From assembly GCA_944472155.2 (NCBI GenBank), contig OX235273.1:85430793-85494792 (forward strand): DNA of 64,000 bases, in the 5' to 3' direction. Shown one piece after another: positions 34,085-46,120 of the stretch. A program made the position numbers and the translations under genes. The notes under the pieces were generated by a model. It did not search any database and was not told the origin of the DNA. It worked only from the letters and a program-made list of their open reading frames with translations. The first letter of the stretch is position 1, and each line of letters starts with the position of its first letter. This DNA is from Trichobilharzia szidati (lineage: Eukaryota; Platyhelminthes; Trematoda; Strigeidida; Schistosomatidae).

Positions 34085-34335
34085 CATTTCAGAATGAGAA
34101 AGAGGAGAACGAAAACGTGTATATAGTTCAGAACAGTGACAGAACATCTGGTTAATTCAGGACGTTCAGCGCCATTGGAAACATCCTTCAAAATAATATA
34201 CAACATTCGATCAACCTATCAGAAGAGTGAAATAAGGACATTTGGGCATACCTAAGGCACTAGCTATCCAAAAGCTATGTATCCAGAAGAAATACGTCCA
34301 ACCCTTGTCCCTGTCTTGGCCATCATAAACAGGTA
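34085..34335 (+). mobile_element. Penelope-like element C-terminal fragment (PLE-I)
   Basis: Frame fragments read EHLVNSGRSAPLETSFKIIY and NIRSTYQKS, then, after frameshifts, a CIQKKYVQPLSLSWPS-type end near 34280-34325. It is the same lineage as the palindromic insertion at 38.2-39.4 kb (EHLVNSGHSAPFEKSFKVIY there). No 3' UTR is recognisable; an RTE fragment follows at once. Confidence 0.75.
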
Positions 34336-34339
34336 ATTC

Positions 34340-34790
34340 TTTTAACTGTGACTATCGCATTGCCTTTCTTATCCGTGTTGTTTGTAGCGCTGGATAATTG
34401 TGACATTCCTCTCTTTTGAATTGAATCTTGTTGTCATAATCCCGGATGAAATTAGTTCCTATTGCATAAAAGCTTTGGCTGCTGTTGGTGATGGTAACCA
34501 CTGTTTCAGTGTTCTTTTGGTTGTCGTCTGGGTGACCACAGGGGATTATTGCCTCTCAAGTTGACGATTTTGATAGTCCGTGTCCATTCCACTAGCTGTC
34601 ATAGATCCCTAACACACCTATGCCATATCCTCTCACTTATTTGGCAACCTGGGGAGCCTTCAAATCTATGTACACTGTATGAACATTCCATGTCCCCATC
34701 CTTACTTTTGCTCTCTTCGGAAGGAGACATATAGGCTGACTGACTGTCTAATGTCATTTCATCTCTCCGATTCCAGCAAACAATAGGCAT
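34340..34790 (-). mobile_element. RTE LINE 5'/endonuclease fragment
   Basis: Antisense to about 10290-10660 of the LINE. The minus strand preserves pieces of the endonuclease start (GDMECSYSVHRFE for the GTWNVRTMYE region), the GHPDDN-like block near 34530, and TARFN near 34420. Unlike most other copies here, this one contains the 5' part rather than the 3' end, so it is a fragment of a formerly longer copy. Confidence 0.7.
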
Positions 34791-35702
34791 TTATATTTTT
34801 CCCTTCTAAATACGGAAGTTTCTGTAGCCATTGGATCGATTTTAAATGGTAGAGTCGCTAGTTCGCTTTAAAAGTTTCCCTCAGATTTCCTTGATATTTC
34901 AGAACACAGCATTAAAAAGTCTTCCTACTGATGTCATGAAGACTAAATAGATAGATTCCATTAAAGTCAGCTGACCACAAAGTCACTATTTATTGTATAG
35001 GTGCAAATAGTAAAGGTATCTGAGAAGTTCTAGACAAATGACTTCTAACGGACTATGTTTTTCAGGTTGTACTATATCAATTGAACTTGGGATAAAGTTT
35101 GAGAACCATGTATATCAGAATCAACAGATTAATTACAACAAGCTAGAACCACAGCCTACACACCTTTTATTTTACCATCTGCATAGACTCAGTGGAATAA
35201 TGACAAGACAATATAGTTGCCAATATGGTTACCAGTATACAAAATTCTCCTACCGTGAAATTTTTTTTCATTTTGTATCTTCAATGGGCAACTTATCAGT
35301 TCGGTAATTAGAGTCCTCCCACTAAGTAAGGAATATCCCTAAGACTTAAGTTAGTACATTTAGCATTATTTATCACCAGGACTGAAAAATTTCTTCCTCA
35401 GCGATTTACTTTATATTTCGTAAACAGACAGTGATAACATTGTATAAGATATCCTACATATATAATTACCTGCGATACAATTTATTGATCCTGTTTAAAC
35501 TTATACTTCCAGTTTAATCTGACGTAAGGTGTATTTTCTTTAGTCAGTTGATACCTCTTTGATTTTTTGGGAAATGAATAATGATTGGAATATCACTTTT
35601 GAAAATAACTTACTGACTAGATAATTCAGTCAGAATGTCCCTTTAGTGTCTCCTGTGTACCTTTTTCCATTTTAAGTTATTTATTCAAGGGTACACACAT
35701 TT
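34791..35702. other. Gene-free stretch
   Basis: One 89-codon open frame (35038-35307, +) has no recognisable motif and no supporting splice or signal evidence, so I do not call it. Confidence 0.4.
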
Positions 35703-36395
35703 TATTATTCCCTTCGCTACTAGTGGAGTATAGGGCTTAAAAACGCATCTCCACGTTGTTCTAGTTGGTGCTGTCCTCTTCAGCACGGACCGCGATTGCC
35801 TATAGTCTCTCATCTCCTCCTCCCCACAAGACCTCTTTCATGTCACCCTCGAACCGACGACCCATTGGTCTCTTCCAACTGAGATTCCACTCGAGCGATG
35901 GTCTACATTGAGCGCGACGTCATTCTATGTGTGTGCCTGATCAATCTCCATTTTCTCCTACATATTTGTTGAGCGATTGGCTCTTGCTTGTTGGTTTGTT
36001 ATCAGCCAGAGTTTCTTGTTGCTGATTCTTTCTGGCCGGTCGGCCTTCTGATATTCAGTATGCAGCCGGCGAAGAGGGCAGCTGTTGACAAAGATCTGCA
36101 GCTGGCTGTTGGAAATCTCTTTCGTGACTGACACGCAGTGCAAGTTTCTAACCCATATAGAAGCACTGATTGGCTTCTCATTTGTGTTGGAAATGCGAAT
36201 ACTGTTCTATATCCTAGGTGAGTACGGAGGAATTCCAAACTGATTTCAGATTGATCAGGGCGTATCTTGCTTGTCTCTCCGATTCTGGTTGGCGCTGGTA
36301 TCTTCATCCGTTCCGCCTGTATTTGAAACAAACCTTCCTAGATAGATGAGGGAGGTCACCTCTGTAAAATCTCTCCCTCTGATGGTGATTAATGA
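35703..36395 (-). mobile_element. RTE LINE 3' fragment
   Basis: The left edge is an antisense tail (TTCCCTTCGCTACTAGTGGA). The minus strand shows NKKLWLITNQQARANRSTNM, SISNSQLQIFVNSC and further C-terminal RTE blocks. Homology stops at about 36390, at the position of the CAA/CAG tract of the full element (12618-12642). Confidence 0.82.
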
Positions 36396-38163
36396 GAATT
36401 ATTTCTGATTTATTCTCCAACTACTATTAGTTGCTCATAATATATCAAACTGCTCATATTACCTGAAATCAAACTCTATTGAAAAAGTCATGGAAAGCTG
36501 TAGCATCAAGTTTATACAAACACAAATTTCGTCAAGGTCCGACATTGGTAACACAATCACAGTTAACCAATAGAAATGGACAATTGTTTCGTTCTAATTT
36601 CGTGGATTTTCCTAACTGATATATGTTCGTGGTAAAGTCTACATTGAAATTAATTAAATCTTCAAAAACCGAACATCTGAAATATGATTTTGTTTACATC
36701 ATATAGCACTTCATTATTGTTTCAGGCTTATTTTCAATTCGCTTTGCAAAAAACCTAGTTTCTTTAAGGTATTTAGACTTTCAATCATATTTCGTTTGCG
36801 TACAAGCCAATCAAATAAAAGTGATAAATGACATGCAAAAGTGTGCAGTAACAGTAACGCTGTTTCCTAATCTTCTACATTTCCCTGTGTCTATCTAGCC
36901 CTCTAGTTACATGTCTATTCATTTTCCTATCCATGAAAGGTAAATACTATTCTCATCGCTGCTAATACATCTTTCTAACACCCCCTTCTCAATGCCTCAC
37001 TGATTTCCTTTTTAATGTCTCATAACCATGATATATATATATATAAATATATATACTATCACAATTTAGTATACCAATACGTATTACAACAGCAGTAAGA
37101 ATTATTTGTAGGCAGTCAGGAAATATGAAAGTGTAAGTCTACAGAAGCACTCATGATTTTTATTTTTTTTCATTAATACTTATTGTATAATTTAAAATAA
37201 TGATGAGTACATCACACAAAAGTGGAAAATTTCCATTTGGTTGTAGGCGAGTATGTTGTATACTATAGACCTAAAATTTGTGCTACTGATACAATATGTA
37301 GGTGACTTAAATACATTGAAATGTGTGGAAAATTTGGACAGAATGTGAAAAACTACAAACAACTAGTAGTAAGTCAGTAACGCCTAGAAAATACCTAGTT
37401 GATCTGGAGGATTGATCTCCTCACTTGTTTCTATTCATAGTGAATTTTCAGTGTTGGGTAAATGCTAACCAACTGTTGACAATTTAATTAAAATAGCCTA
37501 TTTGATAATGATGAAAGCACAACGAACACAAACATTCAAGTTATTACTAGTACTCCAATTTTAATTGTCTTTTTGAACTCCTTTTGATATTGAGTGGTAC
37601 TCAGCTAAACGACAACTTAAAACAAAGACTTATTAGATTTCTTGGCTGATTGTTGTTACAAGGTTACTCTGTTACCTTGAAAGAGAATTTCGCCCCAACT
37701 CAGCGGTAACTGCGTGGAGTAGTGTGAACATCGATGAAGAGTAGGATACTTTTCAAGAATATATGTCAATCTGATATTGGTAAGATGGATGGAATGAAGC
37801 CAGATTATATGCAGAACACCCTGAATAGATGCTACTTTGGTCATACCAGATAGTCTCTTAGATTTTCATATCAAATTGTCTTATTTAGATTTTAAAATGA
37901 GTGTGATTTTCTCTCTTGAATAGTGGGAGAAATTTGTGGATTTAAAACAATAACGTCTTTAATATATGTGAAAAACATGAACACAGTGGTAAAGTACTAT
38001 TCTATAATAATTTCCTCATTGGAAACATCAAGTATCGATCCGAGATTGCTAAGAATGTTCCAAAGAGTGCTCACTCATCTGTATATAAGTCCATATATCA
38101 GTATGCAGTCAGCACTATGTTTTACAGTACAGAAAACAAAACTTCTTTTGAAATAAATCAAAC
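36396..38163. other. Gene-free stretch
   Basis: No gene is supported. A (TA)n tract lies at 37031-37056. Confidence 0.45.
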
Positions 38164-38208
38164 ATTTCTGAATGCACACATTTGATCATAGGGAATAAGA
38201 AGACAGTT

Positions 38209-38253
38209 GCAGCGAATAAAATTTTCTTTTCGACGAAGTCATCATCTAGGCTG
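38209..38253 (-). ncRNA. Hammerhead-like motif, left arm of PLE-J
   Basis: Exact mirror of the right-arm motif at 39338-39382: stem I CAGC/GCTG, core CTAGATGA (one extra A), stem II GAC-TTC-GTC, GAAA, a short AT-rich stem III region, then C at the cleavage position. Confidence 0.45.
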
Positions 38254-38671
38254 TACATTCGTGTATTTATATCAAATGGATGGGAAAGTTCCAGAATAAT
38301 TTCTGGTTAGGGGTCAAACTAATAAAAATTACAATTAGGAATTAGAATGCCATAATAAGCAGGGGGATGGGTAAAACTCAAACAAAGTGGCATAATAACT
38401 AAGAAGATTGACATTGTGCAATTGGGGGTTAGAAATGTAGAAATAACAAAATATACAGGATGTTTGCATAAGAAACTAGTGTGATGAATAATTGTTTGTG
38501 CAATCAGGGATTAAATATGTAGAAATAGTAAAATGACAAAATAAACAGGAAGTGTGGATATGAAAATATGATAGTGTAGACAGGGATTAAGAAAACTTAA
38601 AATAACATGAATAAACAGCAAGTTTAGATAAGAAAGGCGATGGGATGGTCATTATTAAAAAATATACGTGT

Positions 38672-38923
38672 TTATGATGACCATGGCAGGGACAGTGGTT
38701 GGACGTATTTCTTTTGGATACAAAGAGTGGGTTTGAGTTTTTGGATAGCTAACGCCTCAGCTATGCCCAAATGTCTTGAATTCACTCCCTTTGATAGGTT
38801 TGATTGGATCTTGTAAATTACTTTGAAGGACTTTTCGAAAGGCGCTGAATGTCCTGAGTTGACCAGATGTTCTGTCACTGAAATACGCCCAACCCCTGTC
38901 CCTGCCATGGCCATCATAAACAC
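38672..38923 (-). pseudogene. PLE-J endonuclease C-terminus (fold-back truncated)
   Basis: An 83-codon open stretch on the minus strand. VTEHLVNSGHSAPFEKSFKV followed by IYKIQSNLSKGVNSRHLGIA, EALAIQKLKPTLCIQKKYVQ and PLSLPWSS is the typical PLE end after the GIY-YIG site. The first codons (MFMMAMAGTGVGR) are not PLE protein: they are the antisense of the arm and arise from the inverted joint near 38880. The GIY-YIG catalytic part itself is missing. Confidence 0.85.
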
Positions 38924-39337
38924 GTATATTTTTTAATAATGACCATCCCATCGCCTTTCTTATCTAAACTTGCTGTTTATTCATGTTATTTTAAGTTTTC
39001 TTAATCCCTGTCTACACTATCATATTTTCATATCCACACTTCCTGTTTATTTTGTCATTTTACTATTTCTACATATTTAATCCCTGATTGCACAAACAAT
39101 TATTCATCACACTAGTTTCTTATGCAAACATCCTGTATATTTTGTTATTTCTACATTTCTAACCCCCAATTGCACAATGTCAATCTTCTTAGTTATTATG
39201 CCACTTTGTTTGAGTTTTACCCATCCCCCTGCTTATTATGGCATTCTAATTCCTAATTGTAATTTTTATTAGTTTGACCCCTAACCAGAAATTATTCTGG
39301 AACTTTCCCATCCATTTGATATAAATACACGAATGTA

Positions 39338-39382
39338 CAGCCTAGATGATGACTTCGTCGAAAAGAAAATTTTATTCGCTGC
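39338..39382 (+). ncRNA. Hammerhead-like motif, right arm of PLE-J
   Basis: CAGC (39338-39341), CTAGATGA (39342-39349), T, stem II GAC-TTC-GTC (39351-39359), GAAA (39360-39363), a region AGAAAATTTTATT, C at the cleavage site (39377), GCTG (39378-39381). GCTG pairs with CAGC. The inserted A in the first core box probably weakens or abolishes activity. Confidence 0.45.
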
Positions 39383-39406
39383 AACTGTCTTCTTATTTCT
39401 GAATGC

Positions 39407-40228
39407 GTATAAAGTTATTCTCGTGAGAATTTAGTAAGTATTTGCGTATACATAAAATGGTTAGTAATCCATATAAGTAACGACTATTTGTCACTTATCT
39501 TTAAGTTATAAAATAACCTCATATTTAATGTTCACTTGTCAAAATAGTGGAACTTCTGCAGTCATCAATGTGTGTATAGATTAGTACAACTGTGTATAAC
39601 TTCTCTCTTGTACCAACATACTTTATATACTTGAAGTACTACTATTCGCTTACTATATTTAAGGGTAATTATTGTTTATGATAATTTTATGTAATTATAT
39701 GTTCGCATTGTGTCGCTTTTTGCTTTCAAGGTTCTTATTAGGCGGTACATTATTATAACATGTAAACAATTGAGATACCTGTACTAAATATATGTACACC
39801 ATGGAATTATTCATCTGTAACCTACTTAACAGTCCTGCTTGATTTTTGATTTTATCATTTCATGCAGTTATAGTATGCAGATGACACATGCATTCAAAAG
39901 GAGAGAATGAAAATTTTATCACAAACGAAATGCCGAAATGGCATCATTTCTGTCACGAATTGATAGCAACCTAGGAGAGGTTGACAATTAGAAGTGTTTT
40001 GCTGACTTCCTCTAGTGTTAGTAGATTGCGCTTTATGACAAACATGAATTCCACTGTGCATTTCTCAGAATAACTTCCTTATTAGATCTGAATTCATTCT
40101 ATTAGTATAGAGAAAAAGTATAAAGTTTTTGCTGAAAGATTTTTTGAATATCACTAACCTCTCGCATGGTCTACAAGTACGACTTTTACATACAGCATAG
40201 GCAGTTGAAATTCATCCGAACAAGCTAA
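39407..40228. other. Gene-free stretch
   Basis: No supported gene or repeat. Confidence 0.4.
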
Positions 40229-40750
40229 ATCTGCGTGTTCAAAAGAAATTTGTTCAACCCCCTTTCTTCGCCTTGGCCAACTACAAAATACGTATTAAGT
40301 TCTTAAAGACAAGCTTTTCCCCTCCCTTTGCAACTATCTTTTGACTTTGTTATTTTTCAAAATTCTAGTTAATTATACCAGAATAACTTGTTTGTATTTT
40401 ACGTAATTCTTCTGAGTCATCCAATTATTCTTAGTCATCATTACTTTACAGATTTCTCGACTGTATGGTAACTTGTTGCTAACGCCTAAGAATTAACCTG
40501 TCTTGAATTCCATGATTAAGTCTCACCCATCCTTCAAAAATTAGATATCCTGTTGCTAACATCTATTAGTTAATTGTTTTGATGACTTTCAACCTCTTAA
40601 TTTTACCCACTCTCCTTATACCTGAAACTGATTAACTAAAATAACCACTTGATTGCTAAAGTTTTGATGTAAATATATATATATATATTGGTGTAGAGCT
40701 GATGATGAGGAAGTAATTGAAAAGGAATGTATTTCTCTGTTCGGTCTGTT
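40229..40750 (+). mobile_element. Penelope-like element 3' end (PLE-K)
   Basis: A short coding remnant LRVQKKFVQPPFFALAN (about 40229-40285) matches the PLE C-terminal LCVQKK(F/Y)VQPLxLPW. It is followed by a UTR of about 450 bp containing a (TA)n (40673-40689) and a hammerhead-like core (40693-40745), the usual order in the PLE tails here. The coding part has lost its stop and frame. Confidence 0.7.
40693..40745 (+). ncRNA. Hammerhead-like motif in PLE-K
   Basis: Canonical core CTGATGA (40699-40705), a 13-nt region, GAAA (40719-40722), then a hairpin AGGAAT-GT-ATTTCT. Stem I and the A15.1-U16.1 pair are not convincing, so this copy is likely decayed. Confidence 0.35.
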
Positions 40751-43700
40751 GTTTTTTCTAATTTGGAAGTGCTGAACCTGGTATAATAAGACTCACGCTT
40801 CCATATTGTCAGTTAAACCACAGATGATTGTTCCAATTAGTGAAATGATTCCTTTATGAATAGGTCTGAGAATCAGTGTGAATAGTACTCGGTGTATTCT
40901 TGCTGTTCAGTACTGGATCTTAGCACTTTATGATCCCTTTTTTGAAGGTGACAATATCTGCGTTGTAATTCTACATTTTTTCATTTGATGGAGTTGAAAA
41001 AAATTAAACAAACTGAACAGGGTAACATGATATCACTTTCTTTCGTTGGCTCTTGTAAATTGCAAACGCCCTACAACAATTTCAATACCCATGTACAAAT
41101 ATTTACATACTTTCATTATTTATATGCATGTAAATGAATAGGAAGAAAGGAAAGAAGAGAATTATAGGTGTTAGTAAAATTGTATGAATGTAAGGAAAAG
41201 TTAAAAAAAATATGCTGTAGCAAGAAACCAAAGATGGGCAGTAATCAAAGGTGTAAAACACTGGTAGCAACCATTACGTAAAACTTAAGACTTTTCATAA
41301 TTTGAAGTGATTAAAAATAAGTTGAGTGAAAGTCAAATATTCAAATCAAGCGAATGGATGAAAATGAAAGATAGCACCTTCTTCGCGAATGCACAGGTTG
41401 GTTTTTATCCGTTAAATAACTATCACCCCGTCCATATGTAATACGCTGGAACTGACTTCTACAATAATCGTCTTTCTTGATGGTTATCTACCAGGTGACA
41501 TGCGACATCGATTATCAAGTGAAGTGTGTCAGTCGATGTGGATTTTATAATGAACTGCATAGACTGTGACTCGTCATATAATATGTCTGATGGGAAAAAT
41601 GTGAAAAGTGGTAAAAATCCACCTGTTTAAAAATTTAACTTTCGGCTAAGAATATAACCTTTGAAATTATTATTCTCAAGCCCTCCGACTGAACTTATAA
41701 ACAACAACTGAATTAGGACTTTATTTCCGAATAAAAACTTATCCCCTGTTGGCAAACACACACACAAACACTGAGCCAGTTATTCTCAGAAAAGGTTTTA
41801 TCGAATTAAGATGCAAAGTAACGAAAGCACACTTATCACACATTCAAATATTCAGAGAGCTAACGAGATGATAAACAACTTTGATAATATTTACCACAGT
41901 GATTATGATGTTGTCTCAGCATACTCACACAATCAAAAATAATTTGATTTACTGGAAAGAAAAATTATTTTGAACTACTCTGAGTAAATATAATCTAGAA
42001 ATCATCAAGTATAGTGATCATCATAAAGTCTGCTGACAACTGAGCAAAATTTACAAACAAAATTTTCAGCAATTGACACTAGTGTAAGGCGGTCAATTTC
42101 TGAGCAGTGAGATCTACTTCTCCATTTTTAAACTACAGATCTTAGATTATGTAACTCGGTAAGAAGAAACTTTTCACCCTTCCATCATTCTACATCAGCT
42201 TTGTTTGAAGAAAGAGAAAAAATGTAGAACAGAGTGATTCTTCTCTGTGAACAGTTACAGGTTAACCTTCGAAACATTTAGAGGAAAGTAGACAAAAGGA
42301 AGCGAATAAAATATATTTTAACATCACTAATCATTTCATACATAATAAACGTTTCACTATTTGTCTGGAATTGCTTTTAATGTAGATTAGACGACATGAA
42401 TTTCAGTTGATTTTAATTTATTGTAAGGTTTCGTGTTATATTTGCATTTTAAAATTGCACGTTTTGTGACTTTTAGTCATAAAATGAGACTATTTAACAT
42501 CTCCAAGTGAAATTTTTGACGAACAGTCTGTTTTCCTTCGATAGGTGTAAAATATGATTCCATGTTTACTTACTGTAATCGGTGATAGGGAAGAATGATG
42601 AAATTCGTTTTTGCATGACCTGGTTTTGGTGAATTAGCAAGGATTTAATTTCAAAAGATTTTACTAAGGTTTTCAATCAGGGTGGGGAAATGCATGGAGC
42701 TTCTATTGGGTGACATTCGTTATGAGATTATTAATGGTTTATCGTCAACCAGATGAATCTACTGCCTTTTCCCTTAGCATCCTGAGAGGATCATGATTTC
42801 GGAGAATAATATTAACGTATTGGGTAATTGACCGAAGATAAAGTGGTGAGCTAAGTCACGTAATAACTCAAAACTAGAGCCACCAGATATCTAGCACTGT
42901 GCTTTACCAATTCAGTTATGATACCATACTTCACACACCTGGATAAGTTTAGAAGTAACATAGGTGCTTGACTGTTAGTCTTCAAAGAAGTTAAAAGGTA
43001 CGCGCATTTGTAAGTCGAAAGTAAAAAGCATGTTCGACAATTACAAAATGGTAGGTGAATTTATGGTTTGGGAAATGGATAGCACTTGTTAGTACGATCA
43101 GCTTTATATATATATATATATCATAGGCAAATAGTAAAGAAGCATTTTAGAATACTGTCATCAAATTTAATCAGTACTCGTTTTTTTTATTTTTCAAGAC
43201 AAGCTTTGGTTGACTTCAATAGGTAAACAAACTTATTTTTACCCTATTTGATACGAATTACTCGTACAACACCATGATGTATCAGTATTTGAGACTGTGT
43301 TGCATAATTCTCACCTGAGTTACTTGATGAATAGACTAGAATTGGTTGTGTTTCTTTATGTGGATGAATATTGTCTTCAGAAATGTGACGACATTAGATT
43401 TATGTGAAGTGATTAACTGTCATAATGATTTATACTATCATCGTTTTGTTTCAACTGAATTCCTTATTGATTTTCCAACAGAACACACTTTCGACTACGA
43501 GCAGAAAGTAAATATGAGTCAATAATTTATATACAATAAGGTGAATATCAGATTGTCTATGAGTGATACTTTAAGACTATGTTCAGCGTTCACAGATGTA
43601 TATCCTCAAGAGGTAGGCATTCAGGGAAACTAAGTTATCTAAAGATAAACAGACTCAGTGACATTATCTTCAAGTGGTCATTCACCTTTATTTTTATTAA

Positions 43701-45578
43701 AGTATCATCTATATTCCCATATATATACAATGGAATATTTAATTTAGTATTATACACGATATACTTACAAGTAACATGGTAGGCCTTATTAGATTATTTG
43801 CTGCATTTCGAAATTTACCAATCTATGTTATAGAATGAAAACACTAAATTAACTTTAACTGATGATAAAACATCCGAAAACTCAGTACATTGACCATTTG
43901 AATGCAGTTTCACCTCAAATCTTAAATGTTCAACACTACCATCAAAGCGTTTAGCCATTCTTCTAAACACTTGACATTTTTTGGTTTGCTAACTTTTACT
44001 CAGATTTACGTAAAAGCCTTGGGTTAAGTAGAAATATTATTTCGTTTGGCTATGAAATTATGCGAATCGAAGCATATTTTATGAATCATGGATGATCAAC
44101 CAATAAGTATTTTTTCCTTGATAATCTCAGGTTATTGTTTTACTTTATTTTATTTATAAATCGTATATTCTGGAGCGAAACAAGTTACACACCTTTTCCT
44201 TATACCATCAAAGTAAGCACAAATGACCAGGAATGTTGTGAAATTCATCAAGGTCCACTTTTATATTCGTCAGTCTAGGTTGGATTCTTGATTCCTAAAA
44301 TTACTTTTCCAGTCACGATCAACTTCATTTATTTTTGCCTTGTTGATGAAGCCAGTTTCACACTGAAACTCTTACGATAAGAAGAGATATTTAACAGAAA
44401 ACTATACCACCATAATTTACCAGGATGTTTTATAGTATTTTGAATCTCGTTTCCTGAATCACTGATAATACCCTAAACAAGAAAAATTTCAAATTTAGTT
44501 TATGGAGACTTTCATTTGCATTCTGAAGCGAAACAATTCGTATATATTGTCCAGTAACTTAATCTACCCTACTAAACCCACGGTAGATGTTGAAATGCAG
44601 TTGCTGCAAGTGAATCACATAATTCTCAACTTGTAAGTCGTCATTTCAGTTCACTTTGTTCCAGAGTTAATCAGCTAAAAAAATAAAATATTCACTGTAA
44701 GCTCTGACAAACTGACCTCTTAAATATCTTCATAATGACATGAAAGATTTTAAGATAAATTTCGAACTGAATTCTAGACAGATATCAGATAGTGCTGAAT
44801 TGGCACTCTTCAGTACTGCACACCTCTTCTACCATTAGGGAATATACAGAATAATGTACGAAAATGTTTTACGCTGCTTGTTGAAGTTGTTTAGGTTATA
44901 CAAGTTTCCAAATACCGTTAAAACATAGTTAATCGTTGTATAGACGTTTCATGTTATTTTTTATTCATTCTTATACAACAGTAAAGAGTTTAACTTAATT
45001 TCCGTAAAACAGACTAAAATTTCTAAATTCATAATGTTTTCCTTTCAACGGAAGGCATCAAGTGACCTCAGAAGTGATGAAAACAAACAACAGGAAATAA
45101 AGGTTGAGCAGCTTTCTACTTTTTCATGTACATGTTTAAGTGATAAAACTAATTAACAATACAATTTCACTAGTTTGGATTTTATATATTGTAGTCACTA
45201 CCGTTAGCTGTGATTTACTTATTTCAACTATTCGGGGAAAAATGAACAATACTTAATGTTGGCAGTACAGGAAACAAAAGTTTGGATATGAATATGTTAA
45301 AAAAACAAGTTTATGGCAGAAAGCACAGGATAAATAAGTTATACAGGATCAGGATTTTGTGACTTTGTCCAAGAATTATACTGTAAAAAGTTTTTATTTA
45401 ACACATTATGCTTTTATAAAAAGTCAAGCGTATCCTGTTAATGCACTGAATAATTGTATAGGTTTTCAAAGAAACGAAAAGTCATAAACAAATATTAAGT
45501 CGAATTAGATTTAAGCTAGACTTGGTAAAACAAAAGGGGGAGATATTTGTGCCTAAATACAAGCATTGATTTGATGAT
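40751..45578. other. Longest gene-free stretch
   Basis: 4.8 kb without a supported gene. A (TA)n lies at 43104-43122. A weak PLE-tail-like string TTGATGAAGCCAG...GAAACTC is at about 44342-44370, too short to call. Confidence 0.45.
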
Positions 45579-45946
45579 ATTAGATGGTTGGAGTCAATCG
45601 ATAGGAAGCCTTCGACCTAGGTTTCGTGCTAGCTGGCACTCGTCAGCAAGGCGTATCTGCAACCTTGAAACAACTTGTCCCTTTCCAGGACTCGAACTCG
45701 CGTCACCCAATGCCTCAGTCTGGGACGTTACCACTGATCTGTTCGGTGTCGCGACTGACCTCCTGTAGTACTGTATTGGATACTTTGATTGGACACTAGC
45801 CAGTAACTAGTGTGATGTATCTAGTCTTTTCTTTGGTTCAGACTGAATCTCAGAAGGTACAAGAGTTCGTTCAAGGTCGCAGATATGTCTTTCTGATGAG
45901 TGCTAACGTCTAAGGCTTCATGCCTATTGCCTCCAATCATCTAATA
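45579..45946. mobile_element. Foldback/TIR element, family 2, complete copy
   Basis: About 368 bp. The left end reads TATTAGATGGTTGGAGTCAA and the right end is its inverted partner (CTCCAATCATCTAATA). The arms extend inward about 80-90 bp: AGGAAGCCTTCGACC, GGCACTCGTCAGCAAGGCG and ATCTGCAACCTTGAA on the left are mirrored at 45860-45930. The centre holds a tRNA-like segment on the minus strand: A-box-like AGTGGTAACGTCCCAGAC and B box GAGTTCGAGTCCTGG (near 45677-45730). No protein is encoded. The blueprint resembles family 1. A second, truncated copy is at 57.76 kb. Confidence 0.75.
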
Positions 45947-46120
45947 TTAGCATTATTCCCATCACACACCTTTTATCCTACTCAATAAGAATTAAGATTG
46001 TAGTACGGACAAATTCTATGGATGGTGATATGAACTCATTGATCATTGGACATGGTCAATTTCAAAATGACCTACACAAATTAGATTTACAATAATATAG
46101 AAACCAGTCAATCATTACAA

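Larger units (their letters stand above)
38164..39406 (-). mobile_element. PLE-J: palindromic Penelope-like insertion with target duplication
   Basis: A 12-bp direct repeat ATTTCTGAATGC flanks the insertion (38164-38175 and 39395-39406). Between them are two 518-bp inverted arms, 38194-38711 and 38880-39397. Line-by-line comparison shows no difference over the outer roughly 485 bp and three mismatches in the innermost 40 bp. The 168-bp centre is minus-strand PLE coding sequence. The left direct repeat is separated from the arm by 18 extra bases. The near identity of the arms indicates a recent event or gene conversion. An assembly artefact from a hairpin is unlikely because the central sequence is not itself mirrored. 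Confidence 0.92.

Noticed and set aside
37031..37056. (TA)n tracts (also 13695, 28571, 40673, 43104, 48575, 58531) as CRISPR or regulatory arrays
   Set aside because: They are simple microsatellites, with no spacer structure or conserved context apart from frequent occurrence near PLE pieces.
38164..39406. Assembly artefact as the cause of the palindrome
   Set aside because: The centre is unique single-copy PLE coding sequence, the arms differ at three inner positions, and a target duplication flanks the whole; a mis-joined read would not create these together.
44342..44400. Hammerhead-like TTGATGA...GAAACTC string
   Set aside because: Neither stem I nor stem III pairs convincingly and no PLE coding remnant lies nearby.
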